Below, piece by piece: positions 9,076 through 18,480 of a stretch of 64,000 nucleotides of DNA (positions are counted from its first letter, which is position 1; every line of letters starts with the position of its first letter). Under the pieces are notes generated by a model. It made no database searches, was not told where the DNA came from, and worked only from the letters and a program-made list of their open reading frames with translations. The DNA lies in assembly GCA_965656875.1 (NCBI GenBank), contig CBFHMJ010000038.1, positions 124,001-188,000 on the forward strand, read 5' to 3'. The position numbers were made by a program, and so were the translations under genes. The DNA comes from CBFHMJ01 sp965656875. Its GTDB lineage: Bacteria; Pseudomonadota; Gammaproteobacteria; Enterobacterales; Alteromonadaceae.

Positions 9076-9789
9076 ATGAACCCTGAACGCCTGAATCGCA
9101 TGAACCAGTTACTTAGAAACCGTCAGACTGATCTGACCGTTTGCATGGAGTCAGTGCATAAATCCCATAATCTGGCTGCGATAGTCAGAACAGCTGACGC
9201 TGTTGGTGTTCACGAAGTTCACACAGTCTGGAAATCTGAGAAAATGATGGTGAATGGCGGCACAGCCATGGGCAGTCAAAACTGGGTTAAAGTAAATCGC
9301 CATCCGAATATTCAAACCGCGATTTCAACGATGAAAAATCAGGGCATGCAGGTACTGGCAACAAACTTGTCTGAAAATGCCGTGGATTTCCGTGAAATTG
9401 ACTACACCAAACCTACCGCTATTTTGTTGGGTCAGGAAAAGTACGGCATATCCGAAGAAGCGCTTGAACTGGCGGATCAACACATCATTATTCCGATGGT
9501 TGGTATGGTTCAGTCACTGAATGTTTCTGTGGCTAATGCACTTATTCTTTATGAAGCACAGCGTCAACGCCAACTCGCAGGCATGTATGCTGATCCACAG
9601 GACGAAAATGCGCCTTGCCGTGTCTCAGCAGAAGAACGAGCTCGTGTATTGTTTGAAGGTGGCCATCCAGTGCTGGCGAAAGTATGCAAAGAGAAAAATC
9701 TCCCATTACCTGACATTGATGAAGACGGCGAAGTTATCGCTTCAGAAGACTGGTGGCATAAAATGCAAACGCCGGTTGAAAACTGGTAA
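9076..9789 (+). CDS. trmH: tRNA (guanosine(18)-2'-O)-methyltransferase TrmH
   Basis: SPOUT-family methyltransferase that 2'-O-methylates Gm18 in the tRNA D-loop. The 237 residues match E. coli TrmH closely: DLTVCMESVHKSHNLAAIVR at the N-terminus, NAVDFREIDYTKPTAILLGQ, and the knot motif IIIPMVGMVQSLNVSVANA that binds S-adenosylmethionine. The C-terminal extension with FEGGHPVLAKV is conserved. It precedes recG in the same direction, the arrangement known from enterobacteria (trmH-recG), though here with a 211-bp gap. Confidence 0.97.
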   Translation: MNPERLNRMNQLLRNRQTDLTVCMESVHKSHNLAAIVRTADAVGVHEVHTVWKSEKMMVNGGTAMGSQNWVKVNRHPNIQTAISTMKNQGMQVLATNLSENAVDFREIDYTKPTAILLGQEKYGISEEALELADQHIIIPMVGMVQSLNVSVANALILYEAQRQRQLAGMYADPQDENAPCRVSAEERARVLFEGGHPVLAKVCKEKNLPLPDIDEDGEVIASEDWWHKMQTPVENW

Positions 9790-10000
9790 TGACCATCGTG
9801 GCTTGCTCCTTTCAGTGTTCAGGCCACTAATACCACAAGTCAACAATCCTCAGCGCTGAACTCTCCAGTAACAGAATTTGTGTTTCCCAGTTCAGCCTTC
9901 TCGTTGAAACCACGAATTTAACAAAGAAAACCCGCTTAACCTGTGTTAGATTATTCCACATATTTTTTCTGAGAATCATTCAGTTAACTCATCAGATTTC

Positions 10001-12094
10001 ATGTCCAGCAACGCCGTTATTTCATCACTCGCATCATTACCAGTGTCCACGTTAAAAGGGGTCGGTCCCAAGGTGGTCGAACGGTTACAAAAACTCGCGA
10101 TCAATAACGTCCAGGATTTGCTGTTCCACTTACCACTGAGATACGAAGATCGTACCCGCATTTATCCGATCGCGGATCTTATGGCTGGCACACACGTTTC
10201 CGTTATGGGTGAAGTCATAAAAACGGATGTGATTTTTGGAAAACGACGCATGATGACCAGTCTGATATCAGACGGTACGGGTCATATTCTACTGCGCTTC
10301 TTCAATTTCAGCGCAGCCCAGAAAAATGCATTATCACCCGGTAAACAAATACGGTGTTTTGGTGAAATTCGTCGTGGCAAAAAACAGCTGGAGATGAGTC
10401 ATCCTGAATACAAGTTTATCGGTGATGAACCGACGACAGTCGCAGAAACGCTGACCCCCGTCTATCCCACGACTGAAGGGTTGCGTCAAAGTAGCCTGAG
10501 ACAATTTACTCAGGAAGCACTGGCGATGTTACAACGTCACGAAGTAACAGAATTACTACCACAGGGGCTGTTACCCGTTGCTCTGTCATTAAAAGAAGCC
10601 TTGATGATTATTCATCGTCCGCCACCGGACACCATTACTGAGCAACTGGAACAAGGCACTCATCCAGCACAACAGCGTTTAATCTACGAAGAATTACTGG
10701 CACAAAGTCTGAGCATGCTAAAACTCAGACAACAAACTCGCCAACATAAAGCCGCAACGATCACTCCGGATCAGACGATTATTAATAAATTCCTGACAAC
10801 CCTGCCTTTCGCGCCAACAGGCGCACAACAACGGGTTGTGCAAGAGATTCATCATGACATTGCAGCGCAATATCCCATGATGCGATTGGTACAAGGAGAC
10901 GTTGGCTCAGGGAAAACGCTGGTCGCCGCACTTGCCGCACTACCCGCTATCGCCGCAGGATATCAGGTGGCATTAATGGCACCTACTGAATTACTGGCAG
11001 AACAACACGCCATGACTTTTAACTTCTGGTTGGAATCGTTAGGAATTCAGGTGGCGTGGCTTGCCGGTAAAGTGAAAGGTAAAGCTCGCGTAAGCATTAT
11101 GGAGCAAATCGCATCCGGTGAAGCTCAGTTTATTGTAGGCACTCACGCATTGTTTCAGGATGCGGTCACGTTTAAGAATCTCGCACTTATCATCATTGAT
11201 GAGCAACACCGCTTTGGCGTCGGACAACGGTTGGGACTCAGAGAAAAAGGCGCTGCCGCCGATTCACTTTATCCGCATCAACTAGTCATGACAGCCACCC
11301 CGATCCCTCGCACACTCGCCATGACGGCCTGGGCAGACCTGGATGTTTCGGTTATTGACGAGTTACCGCCGGGTAGAACACCTGTTACAACCGTTGCGAT
11401 TCCTAACTCTCGCCGAGACGATATTATCCAACGGGTGAAAGAAAGTTGTCTGAATGACAAACGGCAGGTTTACTGGGTTTGCACGCTGATTGATGAGTCA
11501 GAAGTGTTGCAGTGTGAAGCCGCCGAGGACACGGCGACCAATTTGCAAGCTGTTCTACCTGAGCTCAAAATCGGGTTAGTTCATGGCCGAATGAAATCAG
11601 ATGAAAAGCAACAAGTCATGGACGCATTCAAGCAAGCTGAACTGGATTTACTTGTCGCTACGACCGTTATCGAAGTTGGTGTTGATGTGCCAAATGCCAG
11701 TTTAATGATCATCGAAAATCCAGAAAGACTTGGGCTGGCTCAATTGCATCAGCTTCGAGGTCGAGTCGGTCGGGGTCAGGTCGAAAGTCATTGTGTTCTT
11801 CTCTACAATCCTCCGCTGTCAAACACCGCACAAAAGCGTCTTTCCGTACTGCGAGAGACCAACGACGGCTTCAAAATAGCGCAAAAAGATCTCGAAATTC
11901 GAGGTCCGGGTGAAGTGCTGGGTACTCGTCAGACCGGCCTTGCTCAGTTAAAAATTGCCGATCTGCTTCGCGATGCGGAACTCATTCCCCATGTTCAACA
12001 GGCTGCTAAGACGTTATGGTCTAATAACCCGACTACCGCACAACAGCTTATCCAACGCTGGCTACCTGACCGGGAAATATACAGTCAGGCGTAG
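10001..12094 (+). CDS. recG: ATP-dependent DNA helicase RecG
   Basis: Branch-migration helicase that reverses stalled replication forks and processes Holliday and R-loop structures. The length of 697 residues is normal. The N-terminal wedge/OB domain (LKGVGPKVVERL, then LLFHLPLRYEDRT) binds the junction. The helicase core has Walker A VQGDVGSGKT, the DEQH box (IIIDEQHRFG), TATPIPRT, and motif VI in LHQLRGRVGRG. The C-terminal RGPGEVLGTRQTG segment is typical. The ATG at 10001 has only a weak ribosome site. Confidence 0.97.
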   Translation: MSSNAVISSLASLPVSTLKGVGPKVVERLQKLAINNVQDLLFHLPLRYEDRTRIYPIADLMAGTHVSVMGEVIKTDVIFGKRRMMTSLISDGTGHILLRFFNFSAAQKNALSPGKQIRCFGEIRRGKKQLEMSHPEYKFIGDEPTTVAETLTPVYPTTEGLRQSSLRQFTQEALAMLQRHEVTELLPQGLLPVALSLKEALMIIHRPPPDTITEQLEQGTHPAQQRLIYEELLAQSLSMLKLRQQTRQHKAATITPDQTIINKFLTTLPFAPTGAQQRVVQEIHHDIAAQYPMMRLVQGDVGSGKTLVAALAALPAIAAGYQVALMAPTELLAEQHAMTFNFWLESLGIQVAWLAGKVKGKARVSIMEQIASGEAQFIVGTHALFQDAVTFKNLALIIIDEQHRFGVGQRLGLREKGAAADSLYPHQLVMTATPIPRTLAMTAWADLDVSVIDELPPGRTPVTTVAIPNSRRDDIIQRVKESCLNDKRQVYWVCTLIDESEVLQCEAAEDTATNLQAVLPELKIGLVHGRMKSDEKQQVMDAFKQAELDLLVATTVIEVGVDVPNASLMIIENPERLGLAQLHQLRGRVGRGQVESHCVLLYNPPLSNTAQKRLSVLRETNDGFKIAQKDLEIRGPGEVLGTRQTGLAQLKIADLLRDAELIPHVQQAAKTLWSNNPTTAQQLIQRWLPDREIYSQA

Positions 12095-12924
12095 CTTGTA
12101 CCAGCTTATATTGCTGGAAATATTGAACAGCTCGTCGTGTGTATTGCAGTAGAAGTGTCAGATCCCTTTCTCAACAATCGCTGAGTAAACAACTATTAAA
12201 TACAGTTAGTAACTGTCTTCGACGGATCACTTCCCGGTAGAAACCAGGGATTTCTATCGCTAACTTACGCCTCCGGTTAGCAAATCACTGCACTCAAACT
12301 GTCTTTTATATCGGAAAAAGGTTTATACGAGTTATTCTGCTTTACTAAAAAATATTACTGAAAAGTATTTCTGAAAGTCGTTTATCAAGACACGCAAAAT
12401 GCATAGACAACATATACATTTATTTTACAAAGTTAGAAATAGCTAACGAGTATTATCAATTTAGTTAAGTTGGAAATACAAAATTCTTAATCAACTTTTC
12501 TGCGCATTACAGGTCCAAAAGAGTAAAACAGTACCCTAAAAAATACAAAATCGATGATAAAGCACCCAATTAATATAGAAAATTTTTATAACGTAAATGG
12601 CTGATATTTAAATCAGTTTGAAATCCTGAAAATCAAATTATCAAATAATATCAATAAAATCAGGCAACAAGAGAGAAGTAGTTGAAATCAGAGGTTTTGA
12701 ATATGACCAAATTCTAACAATCGGCTCAACTTAATCTAAGTCATTTAAATTACATACTATAAAAAATGATAAATATTTAGTTAAAATATGAGACGATTAA
12801 AGGTACATTTATAATGGTTATTCCATATCCAGTGAATCACTGCCGGACCTATTCATAAATTTTATTCGAGCGAGCACCGGCTAATCCAAATTATTGAAAC
12901 TGATCAAAAGTGACCTGAATAAAC
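12095..12924. other. AT-rich gene-free stretch downstream of recG
   Basis: About 830 bp, increasingly AT-rich, with no reading frame I can support. Near 12235-12290 two inverted repeats lie close together: GGTAGAAA with TTTCTATC, and GCTAAC with GTTAGC around a GCCTCCG loop. They could be RNA structure in a leader of the downstream cyclase gene or the 3' end of recG. The remaining part should include that gene's promoter. Confidence 0.45.
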
Positions 12925-14196
12925 ATGAGCAGCGAAACGTCGAGCTATAAAAAGAAAATTTTAGTTGTAGAAGACAGTAAACCTATCGCGCAAGTTCATC
13001 GCCACATTGCACAACGTGTCGGCTTACAAGCCTGCCTGGCTTTTTCACTTGCTGAAACAAAGGAATTACTTGAACAACCTCAGGATTATTTTTGCGCAAT
13101 AGTCGATTACAGCTTACCTGATGCACCGAGCGGTGAAGCCATTGATGTTGTCATGGAAACCGGTATACCTACCATAGTCATGACGGGGATGATGAACATT
13201 GATGTCAGAGAAAAAATTCTGAAACGTCCCGTCGTTGATTACATTCCCAAAGAAACTAAGCAAGCCTATGAATACCTGCAAACATTGTTAGCTCAGCTAC
13301 AACGGAATTCGAAAATTAAAGTGCTTGTTGTTGATGACTCCTCTCCTTCCAGAAATTATCTGTCCAATCTGCTACATCGCCATAACTTCAAAGTCCATGA
13401 AGCCTATGACGGCGTTGATGCATTAAAAGTCCTGCAACGCCACCCGGATATCAAACTGGTCATTACCGATCAGGAAATGCCAAATATGAACGGGATCACC
13501 CTTACAAACCGCATTCGAGAAAAGTTCGATAAAGAAGATATGGGTATTATTGGCTTATCAGGCACCGCAGATTCTTCACTGACAGCGCGTTACATCAAAA
13601 ATGGAGCGAATGATTACCTGCACAAACCATTCTGTCCTGAAGAGTTTTATTGTCGGGTTATCCACAATATTCAAAATATTCAGAATATTGAGACGATTCG
13701 CCAGCAAGCCAACAGCGACTACCTAACCGGATTACCTAACCGCCGCTATTTCTTCCATCGTGCTGAGCGTATCCACAAATCAGCTATTAGCAGTGGTGAT
13801 GCAATTGTCGTAGCCATGATGGACATTGATTTCTTTAAACGTATCAATGACGAATATGGTCATGCTGCCGGTGACGATGTCTTGAAAAAAATGGCGCTCC
13901 TGATGCAGGAGTTTTTCGCTGATGACCTGATTGCCCGATTTGGCGGTGAAGAGTTTTGTGTGTTGATGTCAGAAATTTCAATTGAGGACGCCAGCACCAA
14001 AATGAATTTATTCAGGGAAAGAATCATGGAGACAGATATTAATTTTGAAGGCCATAAAATTAATTTTACGATCAGTTCAGGCATTTCTCGGCAACTCACC
14101 ACCAACCTGGATCAACTACTAACGTTTGCCGATAAAAATCTCTATATCGCTAAATCAAGTGGTCGAAACAAAGTTGTTTCCGACGATCACCACTGA
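12925..14196 (+). CDS. Response regulator diguanylate cyclase (REC-REC-GGDEF)
   Basis: Cytoplasmic protein of 423 residues that should make c-di-GMP when phosphorylated. Receiver 1 (about 10-125) has the acceptor Asp61 (IVDYSLPDA) and a lysine near 109. Receiver 2 (about 131-250) has Asp182 (VITDQEMPNMNG) and YLHKPF. The GGDEF domain (about 263-420) begins DYLTGLPNRRYF and carries an intact GGEEF at 340-344. The RxxD inhibitory site is absent: a phenylalanine (331) replaces its arginine, so product inhibition is unlikely. No kinase gene is adjacent. A strong bidirectional terminator follows. Confidence 0.93.
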   Translation: MSSETSSYKKKILVVEDSKPIAQVHRHIAQRVGLQACLAFSLAETKELLEQPQDYFCAIVDYSLPDAPSGEAIDVVMETGIPTIVMTGMMNIDVREKILKRPVVDYIPKETKQAYEYLQTLLAQLQRNSKIKVLVVDDSSPSRNYLSNLLHRHNFKVHEAYDGVDALKVLQRHPDIKLVITDQEMPNMNGITLTNRIREKFDKEDMGIIGLSGTADSSLTARYIKNGANDYLHKPFCPEEFYCRVIHNIQNIQNIETIRQQANSDYLTGLPNRRYFFHRAERIHKSAISSGDAIVVAMMDIDFFKRINDEYGHAAGDDVLKKMALLMQEFFADDLIARFGGEEFCVLMSEISIEDASTKMNLFRERIMETDINFEGHKINFTISSGISRQLTTNLDQLLTFADKNLYIAKSSGRNKVVSDDHH

Positions 14197-14219
14197 AGCT
14201 GAATGCCTGTCTTAACGAC

Positions 14220-14254
14220 AAAACAGCAGGTATCTGATCACTACCTGCTGTTTT
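14220..14254. terminator. Bidirectional intrinsic terminator
   Basis: A perfect 13-bp stem (AAAACAGCAGGTA and its complement) around a nine-base loop. A-rich and T-rich ends provide termination in both directions between the convergent cyclase and rarD-like genes. Confidence 0.88.
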
Positions 14255-14261
14255 ACGTTAT

Positions 14262-15149
14262 CTACTTTGCTGATGACTTCACCATGCTCCCCCAGGTCAG
14301 CACGGCTAATCCCGTCCAGATAAAACCAAGCGTTACCCAACGAGCCAGTCCAACATCTTCCTGATGCCAGAATATCGCCTGAATAAACATCATGCTTGGT
14401 GCAATAAATTGTAAAAAGCCCATCGTCGAATAAGGTAATCGCCGCGCTCCGGCAACAAAAGCCAGTAATGGCAAGGTTGTCATCAGTCCAGTACCAATCA
14501 AAAAGATGTTCAACGAACTGGAATTTGTTGTTAAATCAGCCGTCGCCGTATCAGCTCCCCAAACCCACCAGCCGATTGCGATTGGCAGCAATAACCAGGA
14601 TTCCACCGTCAAACCAGATAATGAATCCACCGTCATTTGCTTACGAATCAGGCCATAAACGCCAAAACAACCAGCCAGAATCAAAGCAATCCAGGGGACT
14701 GAACCAAATGAAACAACCTGAATCAAGACGCCTGTTGTCGCCAGTATCACAGCCACCCACTGATAACGTGACAATCGCTCCTGAAGGAAAAACAACCCCA
14801 ACACAATATTGACTAACGGATTAATGTAATAACCAATGCTGGCATCCAGTACATGTCCGTTGTTCACCGACCAGATGAAGATACCCCAGTTTGTTGCTAA
14901 CAAAGTGGCTGACAGTAACAATTGCAGTAAAACCCGAGGCTGCACAACAATCTGTTTGACAGTATTCACTTGTCGCAATCCCACCACTAACAGCAATAGC
15001 ACTGCACACGACCAGATAATTCGATGCATCAGAATTTCATCCGCTGGCGCGGCACTGACCAGATTGAAGTAAAGCGGCGAAAATCCCCAAAGGAAGTATG
15101 CAGTTAACGCATAGGTTAATCCTTTGCCGGTATCAGATGTTGTGGTCAT
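14262..15149 (-). CDS. rarD: EamA-family permease, RarD-like
   Basis: Integral membrane protein of 295 residues with ten predicted spans, formed by two EamA repeats. The opening (GLTYALTAYFLWGFSPLYF), the ADEILMHRIIWS segment and the middle YGLIRKQ...LSGLTVESWLLLP are typical of the RarD branch. E. coli rarD was named for chloramphenicol sensitivity, and its substrate is not firmly known; export of small metabolites is likely for the superfamily. It is a monocistronic gene converging on the diguanylate cyclase. Confidence 0.9.
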   Translation of the reverse strand: MTTTSDTGKGLTYALTAYFLWGFSPLYFNLVSAAPADEILMHRIIWSCAVLLLLVVGLRQVNTVKQIVVQPRVLLQLLLSATLLATNWGIFIWSVNNGHVLDASIGYYINPLVNIVLGLFFLQERLSRYQWVAVILATTGVLIQVVSFGSVPWIALILAGCFGVYGLIRKQMTVDSLSGLTVESWLLLPIAIGWWVWGADTATADLTTNSSSLNIFLIGTGLMTTLPLLAFVAGARRLPYSTMGFLQFIAPSMMFIQAIFWHQEDVGLARWVTLGFIWTGLAVLTWGSMVKSSAK

Positions 15150-15394
15150 GAATATGCTCAGCGTGGTCAGTTTATGACGAACAGAAATAAAGGCCGCGAT
15201 TATAGCCCTGTTCAGATTGATAACCTATGACAATCAACGCAACTGTCAAATTTCCGGGACATTTATCACGACAACCCATTTATCAGTATTTTTTGTCCAC
15301 AGGTCTCAATAAACTGGTCTGGTAAGCGGTTATTGTTTAATAATCAGAAACTTCCCTGATAGTTCATCAGGTTATACATACAAAGGAGTAAACA

Positions 15395-16180
15395 ATGGCA
15401 AACAATGAAGTATCGACCAATCGGGAATCCTGGGATAAACGAGCCGCTGAACATTTTGATTCGGCATTTTATGATGTTGATGGTTTTCTGGCTGGAAAAT
15501 CATCCCTGAATGAACCTGAACTGGCCTTGCTACCGGACCTGAAAGGCAAGCGTCTGCTGCACCTGCAATGCCACTTCGGACTGGATACCTTGTCATTTGC
15601 CCGAGCCGGAGCCTCAGCTACAGGTATCGATTTTTCCGCTCAAGCCGTTGAACAAGCTCGAACGCTACAACAAAAAACGGGACTGGACGCTACATTCATT
15701 TGCTCTGACGTCCTTGATCAGCCATTCCTGTCAGAACACCCTGACTTACAGCAAAAATTTGATCTGGTGTTCACGTCATATGGTGCCATCGAATGGCTAA
15801 ACGATATTCAACGTTGGGCTAACATCGTTGCCGAGCATTTGAAACCGGGTGGACAATTTACCCTTGTAGAATTTCATCCGTTCTATTATTCCTCTCAGGG
15901 CGAGCCGTATTTTTACAAAGAGCAGCCGGACTTTATTGAAGAGGTCAGTTACACCGAAAACGCCACGGAAACACTGCCACTGTACGTCTGGACTCATCCT
16001 GTCAGCACAGTCATCAATGCGCTGATCACAGCAGGCTTACAGATTAATACCATGCAAGAATATCCCTGGTCGCCCTATAACTGCTTTGAAGGACTCATAG
16101 AAATTCAACCAGGCCGCTTTGCTACGCCAGAGCAACAAGTTCCGTTAATGTATGCCATAACCGCAACAAAACCCGGGTAA
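15395..16180 (+). CDS. Class I SAM-dependent methyltransferase
   Basis: Soluble protein of 261 residues with a Rossmann-like methyltransferase fold. Motif I is LLHLQCHFGLDTLSFARAG, followed by the acidic end of strand 2 (ATGIDFSAQAVEQA). Motif II/III is seen as FDLVFTSYGAIEWL, and LKPGGQFTLVEFHP is the post-I region. The acceptor substrate cannot be read from the sequence. The start has an excellent AGGAG site eight bases upstream. The gene stands alone between a divergent rarD-like gene and a convergent carotenoid oxygenase gene. Confidence 0.88.
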   Translation: MANNEVSTNRESWDKRAAEHFDSAFYDVDGFLAGKSSLNEPELALLPDLKGKRLLHLQCHFGLDTLSFARAGASATGIDFSAQAVEQARTLQQKTGLDATFICSDVLDQPFLSEHPDLQQKFDLVFTSYGAIEWLNDIQRWANIVAEHLKPGGQFTLVEFHPFYYSSQGEPYFYKEQPDFIEEVSYTENATETLPLYVWTHPVSTVINALITAGLQINTMQEYPWSPYNCFEGLIEIQPGRFATPEQQVPLMYAITATKPG

Positions 16181-16336
16181 CTAACGAGGAAGCTGGCAAT
16201 GCTAAAAATGAAAGATGAATGTGAGAAATGCTATACCGCAACATCACAAAACGGCGTTGCATGAATTTGTTCATTTGAATGTACGTTTTGTCAGCCCTGT
16301 ACCGAAGCAATAACAAACGTTAGCCCAAACTGTGAT

Positions 16337-16366
16337 GGCGAGTCAGAACCTGTTGATCGACTCGCC
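16337..16366. terminator. Possible terminator hairpin between convergent genes
   Basis: An 8-bp perfect stem (GGCGAGTC/GACTCGCC) around a 14-base loop lies between the methyltransferase and carotenoid oxygenase genes. There is no T-run on either side, so termination is only suggested by position. Confidence 0.35.
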
Positions 16367-16418
16367 TTAGAAAACCAGTTAATGTTGCAATGTCGAGGGT
16401 ACAGAGAAAACTCCCGGG

Positions 16419-17921
16419 CTAAATAATCGTTCCATGAAAACCTAACGGTAAATAATAAGGAAGTTCAGCCTGAGCAACCGGTCCTTGCTTCAGATTCCCG
16501 GTGTCTAACACACTGACTCCCGTAACGCCTCGTTGATAGTCCAGCCAACTATGAATCAAATAACCCGAACCCTCTGCGGCTCGTGCTGACTTTGGCACGT
16601 ATAAAGGTTCTTCAACGATGACATCACGACCATAATCATACAAGCTCATATTATCCTGCCGTTGATCAAACCGCCCGATTGCTGAATACTGCGCTGGGTT
16701 TATTCCCGTGGTAACGCCAGTCTGGAAGCGAGTTTTCCCCGCCAGATAGCGGTCGTCAAACAATGGAAATTCCATCGCCAGTGATGACTTCTCTAACCGG
16801 GCAGTCTTTTTATTAAGATCCACCCGAATGGTTGAAACAACCGACTTATCAAACGAGCCATGTTGTCGGGTTAAATCTCCCATTCCTTCCATCACGACAT
16901 AAGCATCGTCATACCAACACGCATTGATCACCAGTTCATTGCCTTGCTGCCAACTATTACCAAAATGAAAGATGAAACCCGCATCCATCGGGATAACTGA
17001 CGACACCGTCAATGTATTTTTATCAATGACAACTAACTCACCGCCCAGTGAAGGCTGCCATTCGAACGACTCCAGATACACCTCCTGATGCTGCGTCATC
17101 ACTAAAGGGGTCATATACAACACGATGTATCGATCTGTCAGAGCAAAATCATGCAGATAACTGCGCTTTGGCAAGTCGATCACATTAAAACGCTGCAATT
17201 CTCCCTGTTGACTCAGGTGGTACAACACCGCCGATGCCTTACCAGCAAAAGACAAATCACCGAAATTCCACCAACTCCCATCTTTATCCTGATGAGGGTG
17301 CGCCGAAAACGGTATGCCCGATAAATGCTCATTCAGCGCGACTTCACCAGTTGTTTCAAGTGTTATGGGGTCAAGTGCATACGGCGCACCAACTTCCCAT
17401 AATGCCCATAACTGCTGATTTACTGGCATCAACGAAATATTTGCCGTACTGGCATGATGCGAGCTGTTTGGCATTTTAGCGTTTGGTACATGAGTACCGG
17501 CATCCGCATAAATAAAACGGCCTGCTTCTTGTTCTTGAGTGAAACGACGCGTGCGAACAAATTTACCCTGATGGGTCATACCCGAAGCCGACAGCGCGTA
17601 GTGATTAACAAAACCATTTCCGTCAAACCAGTGCTTTAATCGCACACCATTGAGCTCTCGTAATCCCGGACCATTACGGTAGAAATGACGGCCTTCCAAT
17701 TCTTTCGGTAGCCTTCCCTGCCAGTTGACTGTTGTCGGTGCTATATCTTTATCAACGCCTTGCCAGCCTCGCAATAACGGGTTATTTGCCAGTTCTCGTT
17801 GAAAGTGTTTTGCATATTTAACATAGCTATCCTCAGTTCCCGCCAAAGAAAACCCCGGTAAACACCCTACAGCAACACCCGCACAAGCAGCCGATTTTAT
17901 AAAGTCACGTCGTTTCATCAT
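16419..17921 (-). CDS. Carotenoid oxygenase (RPE65/lignostilbene dioxygenase family), Tat-exported
   Basis: Non-heme iron dioxygenase of 500 residues that should cleave a conjugated double bond in a carotenoid, apocarotenoid or stilbene-like substrate. The four iron-ligand histidines of the seven-bladed propeller are all visible: His208 (FSAHPHQDKDG), His257 (SYLHDFALTD), His319 (FIFHFGNSW) and His496 (LGFHGTII). The N-terminus carries a twin-arginine signal (MKRRDFIKSAACAGVAVG), so the folded enzyme is predicted to be exported. This is unusual for the family. The DUF2141 gene lies 13 bp upstream on the same strand and is likely cotranscribed. The substrate is unknown. Confidence 0.92.
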   Translation of the reverse strand: MMKRRDFIKSAACAGVAVGCLPGFSLAGTEDSYVKYAKHFQRELANNPLLRGWQGVDKDIAPTTVNWQGRLPKELEGRHFYRNGPGLRELNGVRLKHWFDGNGFVNHYALSASGMTHQGKFVRTRRFTQEQEAGRFIYADAGTHVPNAKMPNSSHHASTANISLMPVNQQLWALWEVGAPYALDPITLETTGEVALNEHLSGIPFSAHPHQDKDGSWWNFGDLSFAGKASAVLYHLSQQGELQRFNVIDLPKRSYLHDFALTDRYIVLYMTPLVMTQHQEVYLESFEWQPSLGGELVVIDKNTLTVSSVIPMDAGFIFHFGNSWQQGNELVINACWYDDAYVVMEGMGDLTRQHGSFDKSVVSTIRVDLNKKTARLEKSSLAMEFPLFDDRYLAGKTRFQTGVTTGINPAQYSAIGRFDQRQDNMSLYDYGRDVIVEEPLYVPKSARAAEGSGYLIHSWLDYQRGVTGVSVLDTGNLKQGPVAQAELPYYLPLGFHGTII

Positions 17922-17934
17922 TGTTCCCTCGCCT

Positions 17935-18387
17935 TTAGTGTTTCAGTGTGATGTTCAGAGCCATGTTTTCATCTGTCAGATTAACTTTCATATCTTCCCA
18001 GTCAGGCGGGCCCAACTTTTGTGGGTTATTAGTAAATCCATAAGGCTCCAGTGGAATGCCTAACAAGTTTTTATCCATCGTCTGATCGTTATCTAAATCC
18101 TGAAAAACCATAACGGCCATTTCACCCGAACTGCTTTTTGATAGTGGCACTGTGACTTGTAATGACTGACTTGAATCATCCGTTGACGCCAGCACAGGTT
18201 TGAAAAATACGGAAGATGGCTTTCTTGAAGCCAATCCCTGTTCGCTGTCATACACAGCAAAAAGTAATACACCCGATGACTGCTGAATATTATCTACCGT
18301 CAACGAAATCGTTCGTTCTGACGTAGCAAACACCGCACCTGATAACGCAAGACCTGTCACACTGGCTAATAATGTACGTAATTTCAT
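17935..18387 (-). CDS. DUF2141 periplasmic protein
   Basis: A 150-residue protein with a signal peptide (MKLRTLLASVTGLALSGAVFA). It has the features of DUF2141: an Ig-like strand start, the VFQDLDNDQTMDKNLLGIP segment, and EPYGFTNN. The function of the family is unknown. It often sits beside carotenoid-modifying genes, and here it precedes the carotenoid oxygenase by 13 bp. I use the ATG at 18387 because it has AGAGG upstream and begins the signal peptide; the frame stays open for 22 more codons without support. Confidence 0.88.
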   Translation of the reverse strand: MKLRTLLASVTGLALSGAVFATSERTISLTVDNIQQSSGVLLFAVYDSEQGLASRKPSSVFFKPVLASTDDSSQSLQVTVPLSKSSSGEMAVMVFQDLDNDQTMDKNLLGIPLEPYGFTNNPQKLGPPDWEDMKVNLTDENMALNITLKH

Positions 18388-18480
18388 GATAAATTCCTCT
18401 CTGCAACAATGGGTTACAGTGTAGGCTTCACCACCAAGCTGCACATGTGCCAAAAGTCATGTTTTGATCAGGAAAGAGAA

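Noticed and set aside
12180..12320. c-di-GMP (GEMM) riboswitch ahead of the REC-REC-GGDEF gene, suggested by the GCCTCCGG segment and hairpins
   Set aside because: The conserved core blocks around the ligand (a GACGCAAAGC-like stretch and GGCAAACC) are missing, and the structure lies more than 600 bp before the gene.
18409..18480. Upstream ATG extension of the histidine kinase
   Set aside because: It lacks a ribosome site and adds a polar stretch, whereas the ATG at 18481 has AGGAAAGAG at proper distance.
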